From Diadema setosum (Eukaryota > Echinodermata > Echinoidea > Diadematoida > Diadematidae): a stretch of 64,000 nt of DNA. The notes below the pieces were generated by a model. The model had not been told where the DNA came from, did no database searches, and saw only the letters and a program-made list of their open reading frames with translations. Made by a program: the position numbers and the translations under genes. Below are positions 1-12,087 of this stretch, piece by piece. The DNA is taken from NCBI RefSeq assembly GCF_964275005.1, contig NC_092695.1:15267697-15331696 (forward strand), read 5' to 3'. The number at the start of each line of letters is the position of its first letter. Position 1 is the first letter of the stretch.

Positions 1-353
1 TGTGCACTTAGAAATCTATCAAGATTTATCACAAGGTTATGATTACCACACAAAACCTTCAAGATTTATTATCATGAAATACATACCAATGAACACTTAA
101 AAAAATCTAACGTTCCACATCCACATGAAGCTTTCCTTGATATAAATGTCTCTCTGTAGTGTTATTAAAGTGTAGCAAAATTGTAATTATGACATCACAG
201 AATGGAATGCATTGTTTTCACCTTCAATCTTAGGATCTCCTTTCATGTTTCCACTTTACAATCACATTTCACTGTAGATATACCATCCTTATGTTGTCGC
301 CCTTCATCCCAATTTCTCCCTTCTATCCTATCTGTAGATTGTCTTCTTTCCTA
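1..353. other. unannotated AT-rich sequence
   Basis: Nothing codes here that I can support. The stretch leads into the duplicated block that starts near 354 and is pyrimidine-rich from about 230 to 350. Confidence 0.5.
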
Positions 354-1452
354 AGCCATTGTATTCACATTCCTTGATGATCAGCACGATGCTGTACTTT
401 TTTCTTCTTCTCTGAAACAGTCCAGCTCTTCGCTACTGCATGGCATCAGTCATCTGAAAGAAAAGACAGAAATTAAGAACTTTCGATTAAAATCAAACAT
501 CATGATACAAGATACAACTTTCATTTTGAGAAAAAGAAATCAGCCAACTAAACTGTAGTTGAAATTATTTTGCTCTATTTATTTAAACATAAAACAAAAC
601 GGTATACAGGATCAAAGAATGTCAAAAAAATACTGCTGTTTTTGATGCATATTCAAATTGTCTCGCCTTTTACATATGTTAATGATGCAAGATCTTATGT
701 CTAGCACTTAGTAAGTCTCATGTAGAATTTAAATTATTATTCACATGAATAAATCTGCATGTCCTTGTAAACAAGGCATTGCTTTGAAAAAGCTGAATAT
801 TACTAATTGCATCTGGGAAAGAGTCTACGACAATCAAACTTGTTTATTATCAGAGACTTTAACATCTTAATAAGACCTAGACTCTACATTACCATTGTAT
901 TCACATCCGTTGGTGATATACACGACCCTGTACTTTTCCTTTTCTTTTCTGAGACAGTCCAGTTCTTCGCTACTACATGGCACCAGTCATCTGAAAGAAA
1001 AGAAAGAAATTAAGAACTTTTGATTAAAATCAAACATCATGGCACAAGATACAACTTTAATTTTGAGAAGAAAAAAAAATCAGCCAACAAAACTGAAGTT
1101 GAAATTATTTTGCTCTATTTATATTAAACATAAAACAAAATGGTAGGCCTATGCAGGATCAAAGAATGTCAAAAAATGCTGCTGTTCGTATTTGATGCAT
1201 ATTCAAATTGTCTCTTCATTTACACATTTTACTGATGCAAGATATTATGTTTAGCACTTGGTATGTCTCATGTAGAAATTGAATCATCATTCACATGAAT
1301 ATAAATCTACATGTATTTGTAAACAAGGCATTGCATTGAAATAGCTGAATATTACTACATGTACCTGCATTTGGGAAACAGTCTATGACAATCAAACCTG
1401 TTTCTTATCAGAGACTGTAACATCTTAATTAGACCTAGACTCTACATTATCA
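354..1452. repeat. tandem duplication of a ~0.54 kb segment
   Basis: Two diverged copies lie head to tail, about 354-889 and 890-1452. Both start with ATTGTATTCACAT and end with the segment around TAAGACCTAGACTC or its variant TTAGACCTAGACTC. They differ by scattered substitutions and small indels, so the duplication is not recent. Each copy contains a purine tract after ATCTGAAAG, which on the minus strand is a pyrimidine tract ending in CAG and looks like a splice acceptor. No long frame is shared by both copies. Confidence 0.85.
884..990 (-). other. possible terminal exon (weak)
   Basis: On the minus strand a pyrimidine tract ending in CAG (993-991) precedes an open stretch of about 35 codons, with W-C near its start, ending at TAG (886-884). 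The sister copy (453 downward) has a stop at its second codon in this frame. A candidate upstream donor, CAG followed by GTTAGT, lies at 1612/1611 on the same strand, but the phases do not join cleanly. This may be the 3' end of a host gene transcribed leftwards, or a fossil of one. No family is recognised. Confidence 0.15.
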
Positions 1453-3959
1453 TTCAGCTTTTAAAGGTATTAACCATTCACCTATAAAACACTGGCATTG
1501 TCATGTGCATCATATTTCTTTGATACTGCACATATTTTCATGAAGTCTGCACAAGAATGCAAATGAAACACGTCTGCTGTTTGGTATTTATGAAAAAAAA
1601 AAATCACTAACCTGGAAGTCCTTGGCCTTAGAAATAACACGTGGCGAGTTAGTAGGAATTGACGTTAAAATAGAATAAGAATAGATCTACTAAATAGGCC
1701 TTTGCCTCATGAATGTCTGGTCTAATTATAGACTAAGTGAAGTCTAGACCTTTCACTTTTAAGTTACCAGTGGTTCACAAAATTTATATTATAGATCTAG
1801 ACTACATCTAGATCTAGACATCTAATACTATTAGATCTTGGCAACTTTTGTCTTTGTGACACGAAATTAACACGTCACGGATGATATTGCGGCGATATCC
1901 AACAGGATGACAGTACCACTATTACTGACTCAGTAAGTTGACATAGATAACTAACATCAACTTGTTAACGTACGTTAGAGATGGCACCATATACAAAAGC
2001 CGGTGACACTGACACTGACAGATCGAACGACTACGTTTAGACTAACGTTAAAGAGTTAGACTCGCCATCTCAGTAAGTCGGCCAAAGACAAAGTCAATAC
2101 AGGGCTAAGTCAGTGTTACTGTTATGTTAGGCCTAACAAATGTTAACGGTTACTCGGTTAGGTTAGGTTTACCAGAACTCAAGAGTCCTGGTTAAATCAG
2201 TCGAGGGACATTTCTTAGAAGTCCTTCGATTCCAAGAATAAAAAGTGTGAAAGAACAAAGGGAAATAAGGAAAGAAGAAAGGACAAAAGATTATGTATGG
2301 CTGCTGTGGAAATCGACAGCGCCACTGTATCACTATCAATCAAGCGTAAATATATAAACGCCATTTGGTTGGGCCACATTCACAAGTTTTAGGGGAAAAA
2401 AGCCCCACCGCTGTGCTTAGGCACTCCACTCGAACTAACGTTAGACATACACTACACACAGTACGGTACTAGGGCTGAATTCACAAGTATACTTTAACAC
2501 TGCACTGTACAGGAAAGCCACCTAACCTGTAGAGTACTCGTAGTGTTTAGGTAGTATCACTAGACCACATAGTATACTGTCATAGATGACATCTACACCA
2601 ACGCTGCACACTGGCACTGGTCCGACGGTCCCTGACCAGGAAAAATCACTGTTGGACACTGACCAGTAACTTTTTCAGGAATGGACCAGTAAAGATTGGG
2701 GGAAAAAATGGGTGGACTCTACCTACTATTACCACTAGTCTAGATGTAGATCTAGAGCTAGACTACCGTGTACCGGTATGGCTCTGAACTATGTTAATTT
2801 GACTTGGTCTTAGACTTCAGCTGATCTTAGTTTTAGTAACTGGTACCGGTATTACAAGTAAAGTCTTAACTTAGACTTAATAGTTAGACTTGAAAGTAAA
2901 AGTCTAACATGTCTAACTTTATTCTTTACTCTTCCTTTGAGTTTTACTGTTAGACTTTTTTTTGTTTTGTTTAGTACGCCTACTTTGTCAATCTCATGAT
3001 TTCATTTTCAACTCAAAAGTCAAGGCTTTAAATAGTGTCTTCGAGACTTTGAAATCTTGCAATCTGCATGTCTTGCACACAGACGTTACGACTACAGTAC
3101 TCAGTAGTCTCAGAAGTAACGACATAAGTTGAAAAGAAACAATAAATAATATGATTTGGGATCTAATTTGAAATTGTATGGCGTTTACAGACTAGGCTTC
3201 ATAAGCATCACGCGATTGAATACATGGGACTACACACTACCGCAATTAATGGTTATGGTAGTCCAACTGAAACTGTTATTTTGAGCATGATTTTAATAGG
3301 ATTATAGCTTACCATTCACTTCACTCGTGGACAGTGGGCTGGCTTAGGCCGTCATTCATCTTTCAGAAGGTTTGGTTCTCACTCTGAGATCTGGATTAGG
3401 GCCAAAACCTAATTCTAGGCCAGTAAGTTGAACAAAGCTCAAAGTAACGCAACTGCGACAGTTCGTGAAACCCGCATTGCTCTTCACCGTAGCAATTCGG
3501 GTTTTACGAACCGGCGTATCTTTCGTGCGTCGGTTCGTGAAACTCCTTTTTCTCAATTTCTCGATATTTCGAGTTCCGTCGTTTTTTTCTTTCTTTGATA
3601 AAATTAAGAATAATTAATTTTGTGATCTAAAATTTTGGGATTCGGTAGAGTTTTGAAAGCACTTTCATTTGGTACCAATATCTCGATTTTGAAAATTTTG
3701 ACCAAAATCGAAATAGCGTCAGTTCGTGAAAACGCCGACGAAGTGACGTACTGGTACTTGCTTGTTTCAACATCTCTCTTTTTTATCAAGTATTCACATA
3801 ATTATTTCGCGTATTGAATTTAAGATCTTGTTGTTTGTTTATTCATGTTTTCACAAAATTGCTCCTTCTTACCTTTCAGTGCTCCTTGTGAAATATGAGC
3901 CTATGAGAGTTCCTAAATCAGAGGGGAATCTGTATATGTGATACCCTCAATCAGCTGTC
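1453..3959. other. intergenic or intronic sequence without recognised genes
   Basis: No frame longer than about 66 codons is present and none resembles a known family. The stretch has clusters of CTAGATCTAGA-type words (about 1,680-1,850 and 2,735-2,760) and GTTAACGTTAG-type words. A segment at 3,600-3,820 is open on both strands, which suggests low complexity and not coding. Confidence 0.5.
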
Positions 3960-4271
3960 AATCCATTACACTACAAACTACTATGGCAAACGTAGTTTAC
4001 GCCGCTCCAGAACTGTGGAACAACAGTCCAAGAGATAAAACATGCAAGTTCCATCAATAAGTCAATTTTTTTTTAAACTTATCTGTTAAAATAGTAACAT
4101 GGTGTTTGTAGATGATGATTAAAGGAGCATGTTGTTGTTTCTGAAATTACCTTTTCCTGTTTATCTTTTGTTCCCCCTCTAAAGCGCATAGAGACCTTGC
4201 CAAAGGTATATGCGCTTTATTAGAGCGGCAATGATGATAATGATATAATAATAATAATAATAATAATAATA
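3960..4271 (+). mobile_element. 5'-truncated LINE 3' end (L2/CR1-like)
   Basis: Around 3,980-4,060 one frame reads YAAPELWNNSP and then stops. This matches the C-terminal signature of L2/CR1-type reverse transcriptases, which usually ends in APKLWNxLP followed by a short tail. A short 3' UTR with AAAGCGCATAGA and TGCGCTTTATTAGAG follows, then (ATA)n at 4,246-4,271, a typical simple-repeat tail. Only the last few dozen codons are present. Assignment rests on this short signature plus the tail. Confidence 0.5.
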
Positions 4272-4808
4272 CCTTTAACAATAGTCAATAAAAAGACATT
4301 TATTTACATTGTACATTATCAAACAAGCATATACAGTATGTGTGCATAGTTTCCTCTTTACTTACAGGTTCACGTAACATAATAATGGTGTCTTTTTTTC
4401 AATTTTCAACATTGCATTTCCATCTACTCTCTTAAGTCTCAACATAATATTTTTATGTGTATCAACATAACATATTTACATAAGTCTTCTGTGTATAACT
4501 TTTCAGGTTCACGTGGCTGGCCATCTTAAAAGCTGTTAAGCTTAAGTAAAATTATGAAGTTACCTTTTAATGAAAATGATGGTTTTAATGTAAATAAGGT
4601 AATTTAACATACCTAACAACTTTTTGAACATTAAACTTTATTTGTTATTAAAGAAGTAAGGAAACTATAACATTCAATATATTTACCCGATCTTGAATTA
4701 AGGGTTCATCTTTGCTTTTTTTTTTCTCCATTTTTATTGCTCCGCCGTAAAGTGTCGCCGGAGCTATTATTCTCTTTTAAGTTTATTGTTTCTTTTAGCA
4801 TGAACATT
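4272..4808. other. AT-rich sequence, nothing recognised
   Basis: No frame of note, no clear inverted termini and no tandem structure were seen in this stretch. Confidence 0.5.
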
Positions 4809-5100
4809 ATGGCGGTGTTAACACGGTATTATCACGGATCTTGAGGTGCAAACGCGGAGGATGCCGTTCTTTACACGATGAACGGCGATGTGAACACGGT
4901 CCATTTCAAACCGCCACGACCGCCACGAAAAATTAAACATGTTTAATTTTTCTGGCGGTTCCCCGCGGTTCTCGGGGTTCATGGCGGATGAGTGACGGAT
5001 GACCACGGTTTGTGTACGGTGTAAACACGGTCTTTGGCGGAGTACGGCGATTTGCTGAACCGCCATGAACCGCCGTCTAAACCGGCGATGTGTGATTGCA
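4809..5100. repeat. CGG/CCG-motif-rich foldback-like segment with central palindrome
   Basis: The segment is unusually GC-rich for its surroundings and built from short words such as AACACGGT, GGCGGTT and GAACCGCC in both orientations. In the middle is a perfect 24 bp palindrome (4,928-4,951, centred on ACATGT). The two sides carry GGCGG and CCGCC words in mirrored fashion, which suggests a small foldback element, but clear termini and a TSD could not be fixed. The 152-codon minus frame over this segment is judged a by-product of the repeats. Confidence 0.45.
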
Positions 5101-5127
5101 CCTTTAGTGTAGGCGTAGCGCACTCGA

Positions 5128-5196
5128 GGGTATTTACAATTGTGAAACATGCACGAGGCGAAGCCGAGTGCATGTTGCACTACATTGTAAATACCC
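5128..5196. repeat. short hairpin repeat (MITE-like)
   Basis: Inverted arms GGGTATTTACAAT (5,128-5,140) and ATTGTAAATACCC (5,184-5,196) enclose a second inverted pair, ACATGCAC and GTGCATGT, around a CGAGGCGAAGCCGAG core. The whole folds into one stem. It directly abuts the TSD of the next element. Confidence 0.65.
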
Positions 5197-5205
5197 GAGA
5201 GTGAG

Positions 5206-5632
5206 TAACTATACACAGCCCAGTCGCTGCACATGGCACGTCGCGACAGGGCTGTACGAGCGCGACCACCAACCACTAGGAGAGCGACGTAATCGTATCA
5301 CGTCATACGTCGTACGTCGCGACGTACCATGTACAGCGACTGGGCTGTGTATAGTTAGGCCTGGCGTGAAAGATTGTGTACCGTGTGGACATGCTGGATA
5401 TGATGATCAATTTCGGTAAGTTTCATTGCGTACATTTGAATACTGATAGCATCAGATGTAGAGTAAATATTGAAGAGTATACTCGATGAGTTTGAGGTGA
5501 CAAAAATGATGTTAAGTATCAAAATTCAAAGCTATCGTGATACGATTACGTCGCTCTCCTAGTGGTTGGTGGTCGCGCTCGTACAGCCCTGTCGCGACGT
5601 ACCATGTACAGCGACTGGGCTGTAAATAGTTA
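5206..5632. mobile_element. 427 bp MITE with ~95 bp inverted termini and 9 bp TSD (Mutator-like)
   Basis: The ends TAACTATACACAGCCC and GGGCTGTAAATAGTTA are inverted, and the match continues inward for about 95 bp (5,206-5,302 against 5,534-5,632). The element is flanked by an exact GAGAGTGAG duplication (5,197-5,205 and 5,633-5,641). A third, internal inverted copy of the tip lies at 5,318-5,357, so the left half is itself a palindrome. A 9 bp TSD with long inverted ends fits the Mutator superfamily. No transposase is present, so it would be non-autonomous. Confidence 0.8.
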
Positions 5633-5685
5633 GAGAGTGAGCTGCGTCTCCACTAACGCCACGAAATAATCCTGTGCATCATTTG

Positions 5686-6113
5686 TTTTATAAAATGGGT
5701 CGAAAACTAACAGCATTTTCACGTACCTTTGTGGGTCAATAGTCCAGTCAGCTACATGTAGCACTCGATATCGAGTGCTACATGTAGCTGACTGGATATC
5801 GCTCGAGAGAGTCGAGTCAAGCACGTCGCACTCGGAAATCCCGCACATGTACTGTACGTATCGAGTACTGTATACGTACGCCACATAATATGCTGTGCAC
5901 ACAAGAAAGGCCGGCCGGCATACGCAGACCGAACTAGAAGTTGTTTACAGGTATTGACAGCGCGTATAAGTAGCGCGCGACGCACTTGTAACAACTGATT
6001 GAGTGCGCACTGGTACTGCAGTGCAATGGTACTAAAGTAATCAAAGCCCACGTGACTCATTTCAGCGCTTCCTATTGGCTACGTTCTTGAACCCATTTTA
6101 TAACAAAGATTAG
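5686..6113. mobile_element. possible small inverted-repeat element
   Basis: A stretch near 5,689-5,702 reading TTTATAAAATGGGT is inverted at about 6,090-6,104 as ACCCATTTTATAAC, and the flanking bases partly match as well. The perfect palindrome lies inside. Exact ends and a TSD were not found, so this could be chance. Confidence 0.25.
5743..5796. repeat. perfect 54 bp palindrome
   Basis: The sequence from TCCAGTCAGC to GCTGACTGGA is a perfect inverted repeat with no spacer, centred on GATATC at 5,769/5,770. It can extrude as a cruciform. It is not the terminus of any element I could delimit. Confidence 0.9.
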
Positions 6114-6326
6114 TTCAGCGTCTTTGCTATTAGGCTTGAGGACCGCGCGCTGTCCATTTGTTTTGTACAGGATTAGCACGCACTTTCCTGTCAGCTCAGT
6201 AAGGCCTCGTTTGGTACCCGTAGTATTATAGAGTACTGATGAACATGGCGATCACGAACTGTGTGTAAATTGTCTGGAATTAGGGTCGAGTTTTCCCTGA
6301 GACCGAGTTAGTCTGGAGCCTTCTGG

Positions 6327-6354
6327 AATAAAAGTCGGTCTACCGACTTTTATT
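6327..6354. repeat. 13 bp-arm hairpin
   Basis: The arms AATAAAAGTCGGT and ACCGACTTTTATT flank a 2-base loop. On either strand it could look like a stem followed by a T tract, but no transcript is known to end here. Confidence 0.7.
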
Positions 6355-6494
6355 ATTTTTCTCAAAATACTCCAAAACGACTCATCATTCCGGCAAACCG
6401 CGTCAGCCAGGTAAGTTTCTTCGTAGACTCTTTCGATATATTGCAAGTAAATATGAAATGGTGCCAGACGGGTTCTCAAGCCCTTACCAGGGGC

Positions 6495-7788
6495 GGCCGC
6501 ACAGAAACGTTGTTAGCGCTAACAGCGCACTAACAGCACTGATAGCGCCGATTTGGCCGCACAGAAGCGTGCTGGTAGTCAAATTCACTAACAGCGTTGT
6601 TAGCCTAACAGCGCGAGGCCGCACAGAAGCTAACAGCAGTGGTGCTGTTTTATCAACTCACTAACAGTGCCAGGGGCACCGATAGTGGCACTGTTAGTGC
6701 TTCTTACGCGCGCGCTGAGTGCATGCGCTGTTGTTGTCTCCCAAGTAAACCTACTTCGCCCGAAATTGACCCGAGAACTTTGCAAATAATTGAGAATGTG
6801 GAGGGTTGCGAGAGAGGTAGATTTTGCTTGACTTCCAAAGTTTCTTTCACGACATTTAGTTTCTCGGTATCGATACGGGTCATTTCTTTGCAACTGTTTG
6901 GTTAGAAAGTGTTACATTTCACAGAGTGACAGTGTACGGCGCAGTGCGCTTTGTTCGAATTACTTTGCTATATCACATTGTTTAAAAAGTGTTGTATTTC
7001 GGAGTGAAGGGTAAAAAAATACGCACAATTTCAGAATTGATTGTGATATAAGTTTGCTAATAATCTATGTCATCATAGAAATGACGTTATTTTACAAACA
7101 AACATTTCATGCAGTGTCAAACATGCCAACTTTCTGACATGGTTTAAAAATATCTAAAATAACGTTAAGCTCTTTCAACCAATCTCTAGCTGGTAATTTT
7201 TTTTTTATCGAAAAGATAATATCAGTTAGGCCCAGTCCGCCTTATATAACATAGTCTTATATAGGAATTACTGTGAAGCACTGTAGATAGGGACATCATT
7301 TGGAGATGTAATAAAGCTTAGGACCCTACCTATTATTTGTTCTGGGGGTATGACTGAGAAGATTTCTTTTTCATCATCATTCAGGGAATCGAGGACATCA
7401 GGATCATCGACTGCTGTATTTTCCCCTCCTCCCGTTTTCCCCCGTTCTTTTCTTTACACTCGTTGGCTCTGGGTGACTTTTTCCTTGACACTTTTTTTTT
7501 TAGTGATTGCCACTTGTCGAGGCGTCTCGTACTGAGTGCGCGAACCTTTGTTATAAGTGTGCGTACTCTTGCTACAAGTGCGCGATAACATGTTTACCAC
7601 TGTGACACACCGTAGATTTTGCCTAACTCTAAAGCTAAATTCACTAACAGCGCCGTAACAGCGCACGTGTCTAACAGCGCTCTAACAGCGCTTTCAGTGC
7701 GGTCATGGTGCTCATGCTGTTAGTGGCTGATTTGTTAGTGACTTGATAGCGCTAACAAACCTCCCACTAACAGCGTTTCTGTGCGGCC
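6495..7788. mobile_element. 1.3 kb foldback element with TAACAGCGC-type subrepeats
   Basis: The inverted ends GGCCGCACAGAAACG and CGTTTCTGTGCGGCC are followed inward by many copies of a TAACAGCGC-type word in both orientations (6,500-6,690 and 7,640-7,770). GGCCGCACAGAA recurs internally near 6,560 and 6,610, so the termini themselves were duplicated. The interior (6,700-7,640) is unique-looking and holds no transposase. A clean TSD was not recognised, so the outer limit may be off by a few bases. Confidence 0.65.
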
Positions 7789-8174
7789 GGTACAGAACAT
7801 TGTTTTCACTTTAACTACTGAGTTCATTGTGACATCACTGGCTTTACGCAGAAGTTGCACTTGCTCTACTAAACTTTGAACTATATTCTGGTATCATATC
7901 CGTGTGTGTGACGATTTACGCATCTTTTGTTATTTTCACTGCGTCTGTCTCCTGTAGCAACCCCTTCACCTGTCTCCTATAACAACACTCCCTGGTGTGG
8001 ACCATCTCTACGCATATTTTTGTTGTCTCCACTGCGTCTGTCACCTATATAGTAGAGCGGTTTAAAAGCCCTCAAAATCACGAGAATTGTGCAAAATTTG
8101 ACTAAAGCATGAAACTTTCACCAGTGTTAGTTCATACCAGAAGATTTATTCTAAGATCGGGAGGTAAGTTTGAT

Positions 8175-8860
8175 TTGACCTCTGATGACCTCCAGAGGTC
8201 AATGAACTTTAGATATCAGAATATTGATGTTTGGAGACATTTGTGAATGATAGATGTGGTTATGTTGCACTAAACATGCATTTATACTACAGAGAAATCA
8301 TTTTCTGATTCCACAGAGCATTGGCAGGTTTTTACCTTTGACCTCTGATGACCTACAGAGGTCAATGAATTTTAAATATCAGAATATCGATGTTTTGAGA
8401 CATTTGTTACTGATATATGTGGTTATGATGCACTAAACATGCTTCTATACTTCAGGGAAATCATTTACTGATTCCACAGGGCATTGAGAGGTTTTTACCT
8501 TTGACCTCTGATGACCTTTAGAGGTCAATGACCTCAAAATATCATAATATTGATCTGTGATGTCATTGGTTAATAGTAAACATTGTTAAGATGTACAAAA
8601 CAAGCATATCTGTCTCACAATGAAATTCTCTTCATATTTTAAAGAGCAGGCAGGTTTCTACCTTTGACCTCTGATGACCTTGCGAGGTCACTGACCTCAG
8701 AATATCAGAATATTGAACTATGACATCATTGGTTGGTGATAAACGTGGTAAAGATGTGCAAAACAAGCATATCGGTTTTACAATGACATTGTCTTCATAT
8801 TTCAAGGCACACAGACAAGTTTCTGCCTTTGACCGCTTATGATCTCGAGAGGTCAATGAC
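8175..8860 (+). repeat. left-arm array of five ~163 bp units with TGACCT/AGGTCA sites
   Basis: Cores begin at 8,175, 8,339, 8,501, 8,664 and 8,829 (spacing 162-165 bp). Each core reads TTGACCTCTGATGACCT, then a few bases, then AGAGGTCAATGA, so half-sites occur in direct and inverted orientation. The rest of each unit has ATATCAGAATATTGA and CATCATTGGTT-type sequence. Confidence 0.85.
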
Positions 8861-9169
8861 CTCAAAGTATCAGAAAAGTTTGGCATCATTGATGGTAACA
8901 TGATGATGTTCTAGAGAGCACTCGTAGGCCCTGCTTATTAACGAGCCATTACATTTCACCTATGAAAATCACAAAAGTTCAAAGACATCCAATGAAATGT
9001 GAGGATATTAATATTGATATTGATATTGCGATAACTAATAGTTAATTGTTTATAATGTAGGGCTTACAAACCATGCATTTCTGTTACCAAAAAAGTGGCT
9101 ACTCATTCCGAACGTTCAGAACTTTTCAGGTAATTATCTACATCGGGTATGTGCACAGAGCAAGGGGTA

Positions 9170-10580
9170 TCGATCTGTTTTCAAGTGGGGGGGGGACTTG
9201 GAAAATATGTGTAAGCATAAGTCCATGTTGCAAAGGAGTGGAGCGAGGGGGAGGGTGTGGGTGGGGGATTGGACTTTTGCAGTTTTAGACCTGAAATCAG
9301 TGATTTAGTGCAGCTCTTGTTTAACGTGTGCATCATCCTTCCCGAAGACAAAGTTTTTCCATTTTTAGAATCTGATGCATATGTTTTGGGGAATATTTGG
9401 AAAATTATGGATCGCCGAAGTGTACCAAGTCATATTGATGGGAACCCAGCAAGGGCAACGTTGGAGAGGGTAGGGAATTCCACTCCCATTCGAGAGAGCT
9501 CTTGTATTTTGAGAAATAAGATTCAACGATCTGGCACACATGCACTTTTGAAGGAATATTTCGAAATTTGTATCAGAGAGGTGTAGTAAGTCAGCCATCT
9601 GGTATGGATAGAGAGCAATCGAGGGAAGGATGTGGGTGGAGGTATCACCCTCCCACATTATGGAGCTTTTGTATTCTTTTGTTTGCAATTTTATGATTTC
9701 GTGCCACTCTTGGCTGAACTACCATTTTGAAAAAAAAAAAATGTCCATCTCCAAATGTGTAGCCATAATCAATGCATAGAGCATTGTGGAGGGGAGGTTC
9801 ATATAGCTAGAGGAGGGTATGAAAAGGGCTGTCCCCCAACCCTTCCCATGCGAGGGAGCCTTTGCATTAAGAATAGAAATTTAAAAAAAAAATCTTGTAC
9901 ACACATTTATGATGGAATATTTTGGAAATTATCAGTAAAAGGAGTGTACTGAATCTAAGGGTAGAAACCGAGGAGGGAAGGGTTATTGAAAGAGGATACC
10001 CTACCCCCTCCAACAAGAGGGATTTTCTTTAATTTGTTGGAACTGAAATTAAAGATCTAGTACATACTTTTTTGATGATATAGAAACAAAAATGGTTCAT
10101 CTCAAAAGCACTAAGTGTATATTGAAGGGTACCTAACAGGAGATAGTTTGGGGGAGGGGGTATGCAAAGGAAATTTTGCCTTTTAATTTGTTGCATACCA
10201 TAGGTGAACTGTTCAGACAATTCATTTTCCATCAAAAAAGTAAAAACAAAACCTGCATCTCAGGAAATACTTGGAGGCAAAGTTTTATGTCCCCGCCAAT
10301 CCCCCTCCCATATTTTCTCGGGAAGCGGGGCAACTGCCTCTTGCCCTCCAAGATGAACACTCGTGCATATATGATGGGAAAGCCTTTTCATGTTTAGAAT
10401 TCAAATTGAAATATCTCTTAAAAACATTTTTCATAGAATTACGGATATTATCAATCCCCAAAGTATCGTATATCTGTGGAAGGAACCAAGCGGGGGAAGG
10501 AGTCTATAGGAAGGAGATATCCCCCTCTCACAGAAGGGAAATTTTGCATTTCAGAATTAAATTTCAACAACCTGATGCAC
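9170..10580. repeat. degenerate G-rich tandem repeats
   Basis: Blocks of roughly 150-300 bp share a G-rich run (GGGAGGGTGTGGGTGGGG type), a C-rich run (CCCTCCCA type), then a line like GAGGGAGCTTTTGTATT and a TGGAATATTTTGGAAATT-type segment. The copies are strongly diverged. Frames of 60-109 codons across them follow the repeats and are not treated as genes. Confidence 0.5.
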
Positions 10581-11204
10581 ACTTAAAGTGAAAAACTTGG
10601 GCAGCAAAACAAAACAAAGTTCATATCTCACAATTGGGGTGGGAGTCAACTATCCCTGCCACCACCCCACCCCTCCTCCAAACTGATGCCCCGGTATGTG
10701 TAGGTGTTTTATTCCACTTGCTGAAAAGAAGATAGAATTGTAAGAAATAATATTGTTCAGTGGTCGCTATCCGAGTAAAGTAAATTGTTTATCAATAAGG
10801 TGATTTCCTTCATCTGTATACCAGTAGGCCTGGTATTTGCTTTGCACGTTATTACATATATTTCTTTTTCAGTATTCTCGTTTATATTTTGATGTGAAAG
10901 TTGTTCACTTTGCCATGATTGTATTTGTACACATAGAAAAAAAAATAATCCAAGACTGAAAATGAAACTGATACATTAGTTAGTGACTGACATGATGCAC
11001 ATATTGCACATTATTTCTATAGCAATAAAAGTGAGCAACTCAAAAGGCGTGTACTCATTTCACATGAACATTAGCGATTATCCTCTGACCTCGGGAGGAT
11101 ATTGAAAGATATGCATCGAAATGTAAGAATGTTGATGTCTGGTCTCATTGGTTTGCAATGGCCAGCTGTTTATGAAATGATTTACCGAAACTTGAAGTGC
11201 ATTT

Positions 11205-11229
11205 TGTGTGTGTGTGTGTGTGTGTGTGT
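11205..11229. repeat. (TG)n microsatellite
   Basis: A run of about twelve TG dinucleotides inside the central part of the 5 kb element. Confidence 0.95.
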
Positions 11230-12087
11230 CTAAAATTGTATGCAGAGTATTCCACACACTGTTCAATTTTGACTTCCATCTAGGACAATGAGAGATTTTT
11301 TCTTTTTTTCCTCAACTACACTGTAGTATCAAAATCTATTGCAAAAACATGGTGGTGGCTGGGTCTATCATTCTATTGTTTTGGAGATCCATGCCGGATG
11401 GTCAAAAAAAAAAACAACATTAAAAAACCCAGATATCTCAGACGTAATTGTTATAACAAAGCATCATATCCTCATAGACCCAACCCAACCCGTAGCTGGG
11501 CCTCACAGTATGGCGAAGTTTTCAAGATCATGAAGATGGTCCATGATGTCGCAGCTGTGGACTGTATACTCCAGGACCATGAGTAATTCATTGCAGTCAT
11601 ACTGTTACAACCCACAAGCTTGACACTGGCCAATACATGCCCACCAGCTGGAAACTATGCAAATTGCCCATGAGCTTGACACTAGTCCCATAATGAGCCC
11701 GATACATGGGGGGAAAGGTCTATGAGACCTACACTGAACGGATTAAACGCTCTGATGTATATCAGTCTCGTGGGCCTTGTTTTCCTCGAGTGTCGAGATA
11801 ATGGCCATATTTGCCTATATTTGCTAGTCTGCATAACTAACCTAAACATAAGATTTATATCTGAGGTCACTGCCATCACTCAAGACACTCAAGCTTTATT
11901 TCTAAAGCAATTGACCTCTCACATTCCAGAGACCTGTTACTATCAACCAATGCTCTGTGGAATATGCATATACTTTGATCAAAACGTCAAGGCGTGACTT
12001 GTACATGATTAAGCATTTACGATTAAACCAATGAAGCCAAATATCAATACAGGTAAGCCTACACAAATTATGATATTATAAAATGTC

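Noticed and set aside
4818..5276. 152-codon minus-strand frame
   Set aside because: It spans a motif-repeat segment and the MITE at 5,206 and shows no domain. It is open because of GC-rich short repeats.
9257..10591. Frames of 106-109 codons in the centre of the 5 kb element
   Set aside because: They follow degenerate G/C-rich tandem repeats and overlap frames on the other strand. No domain was recognised.
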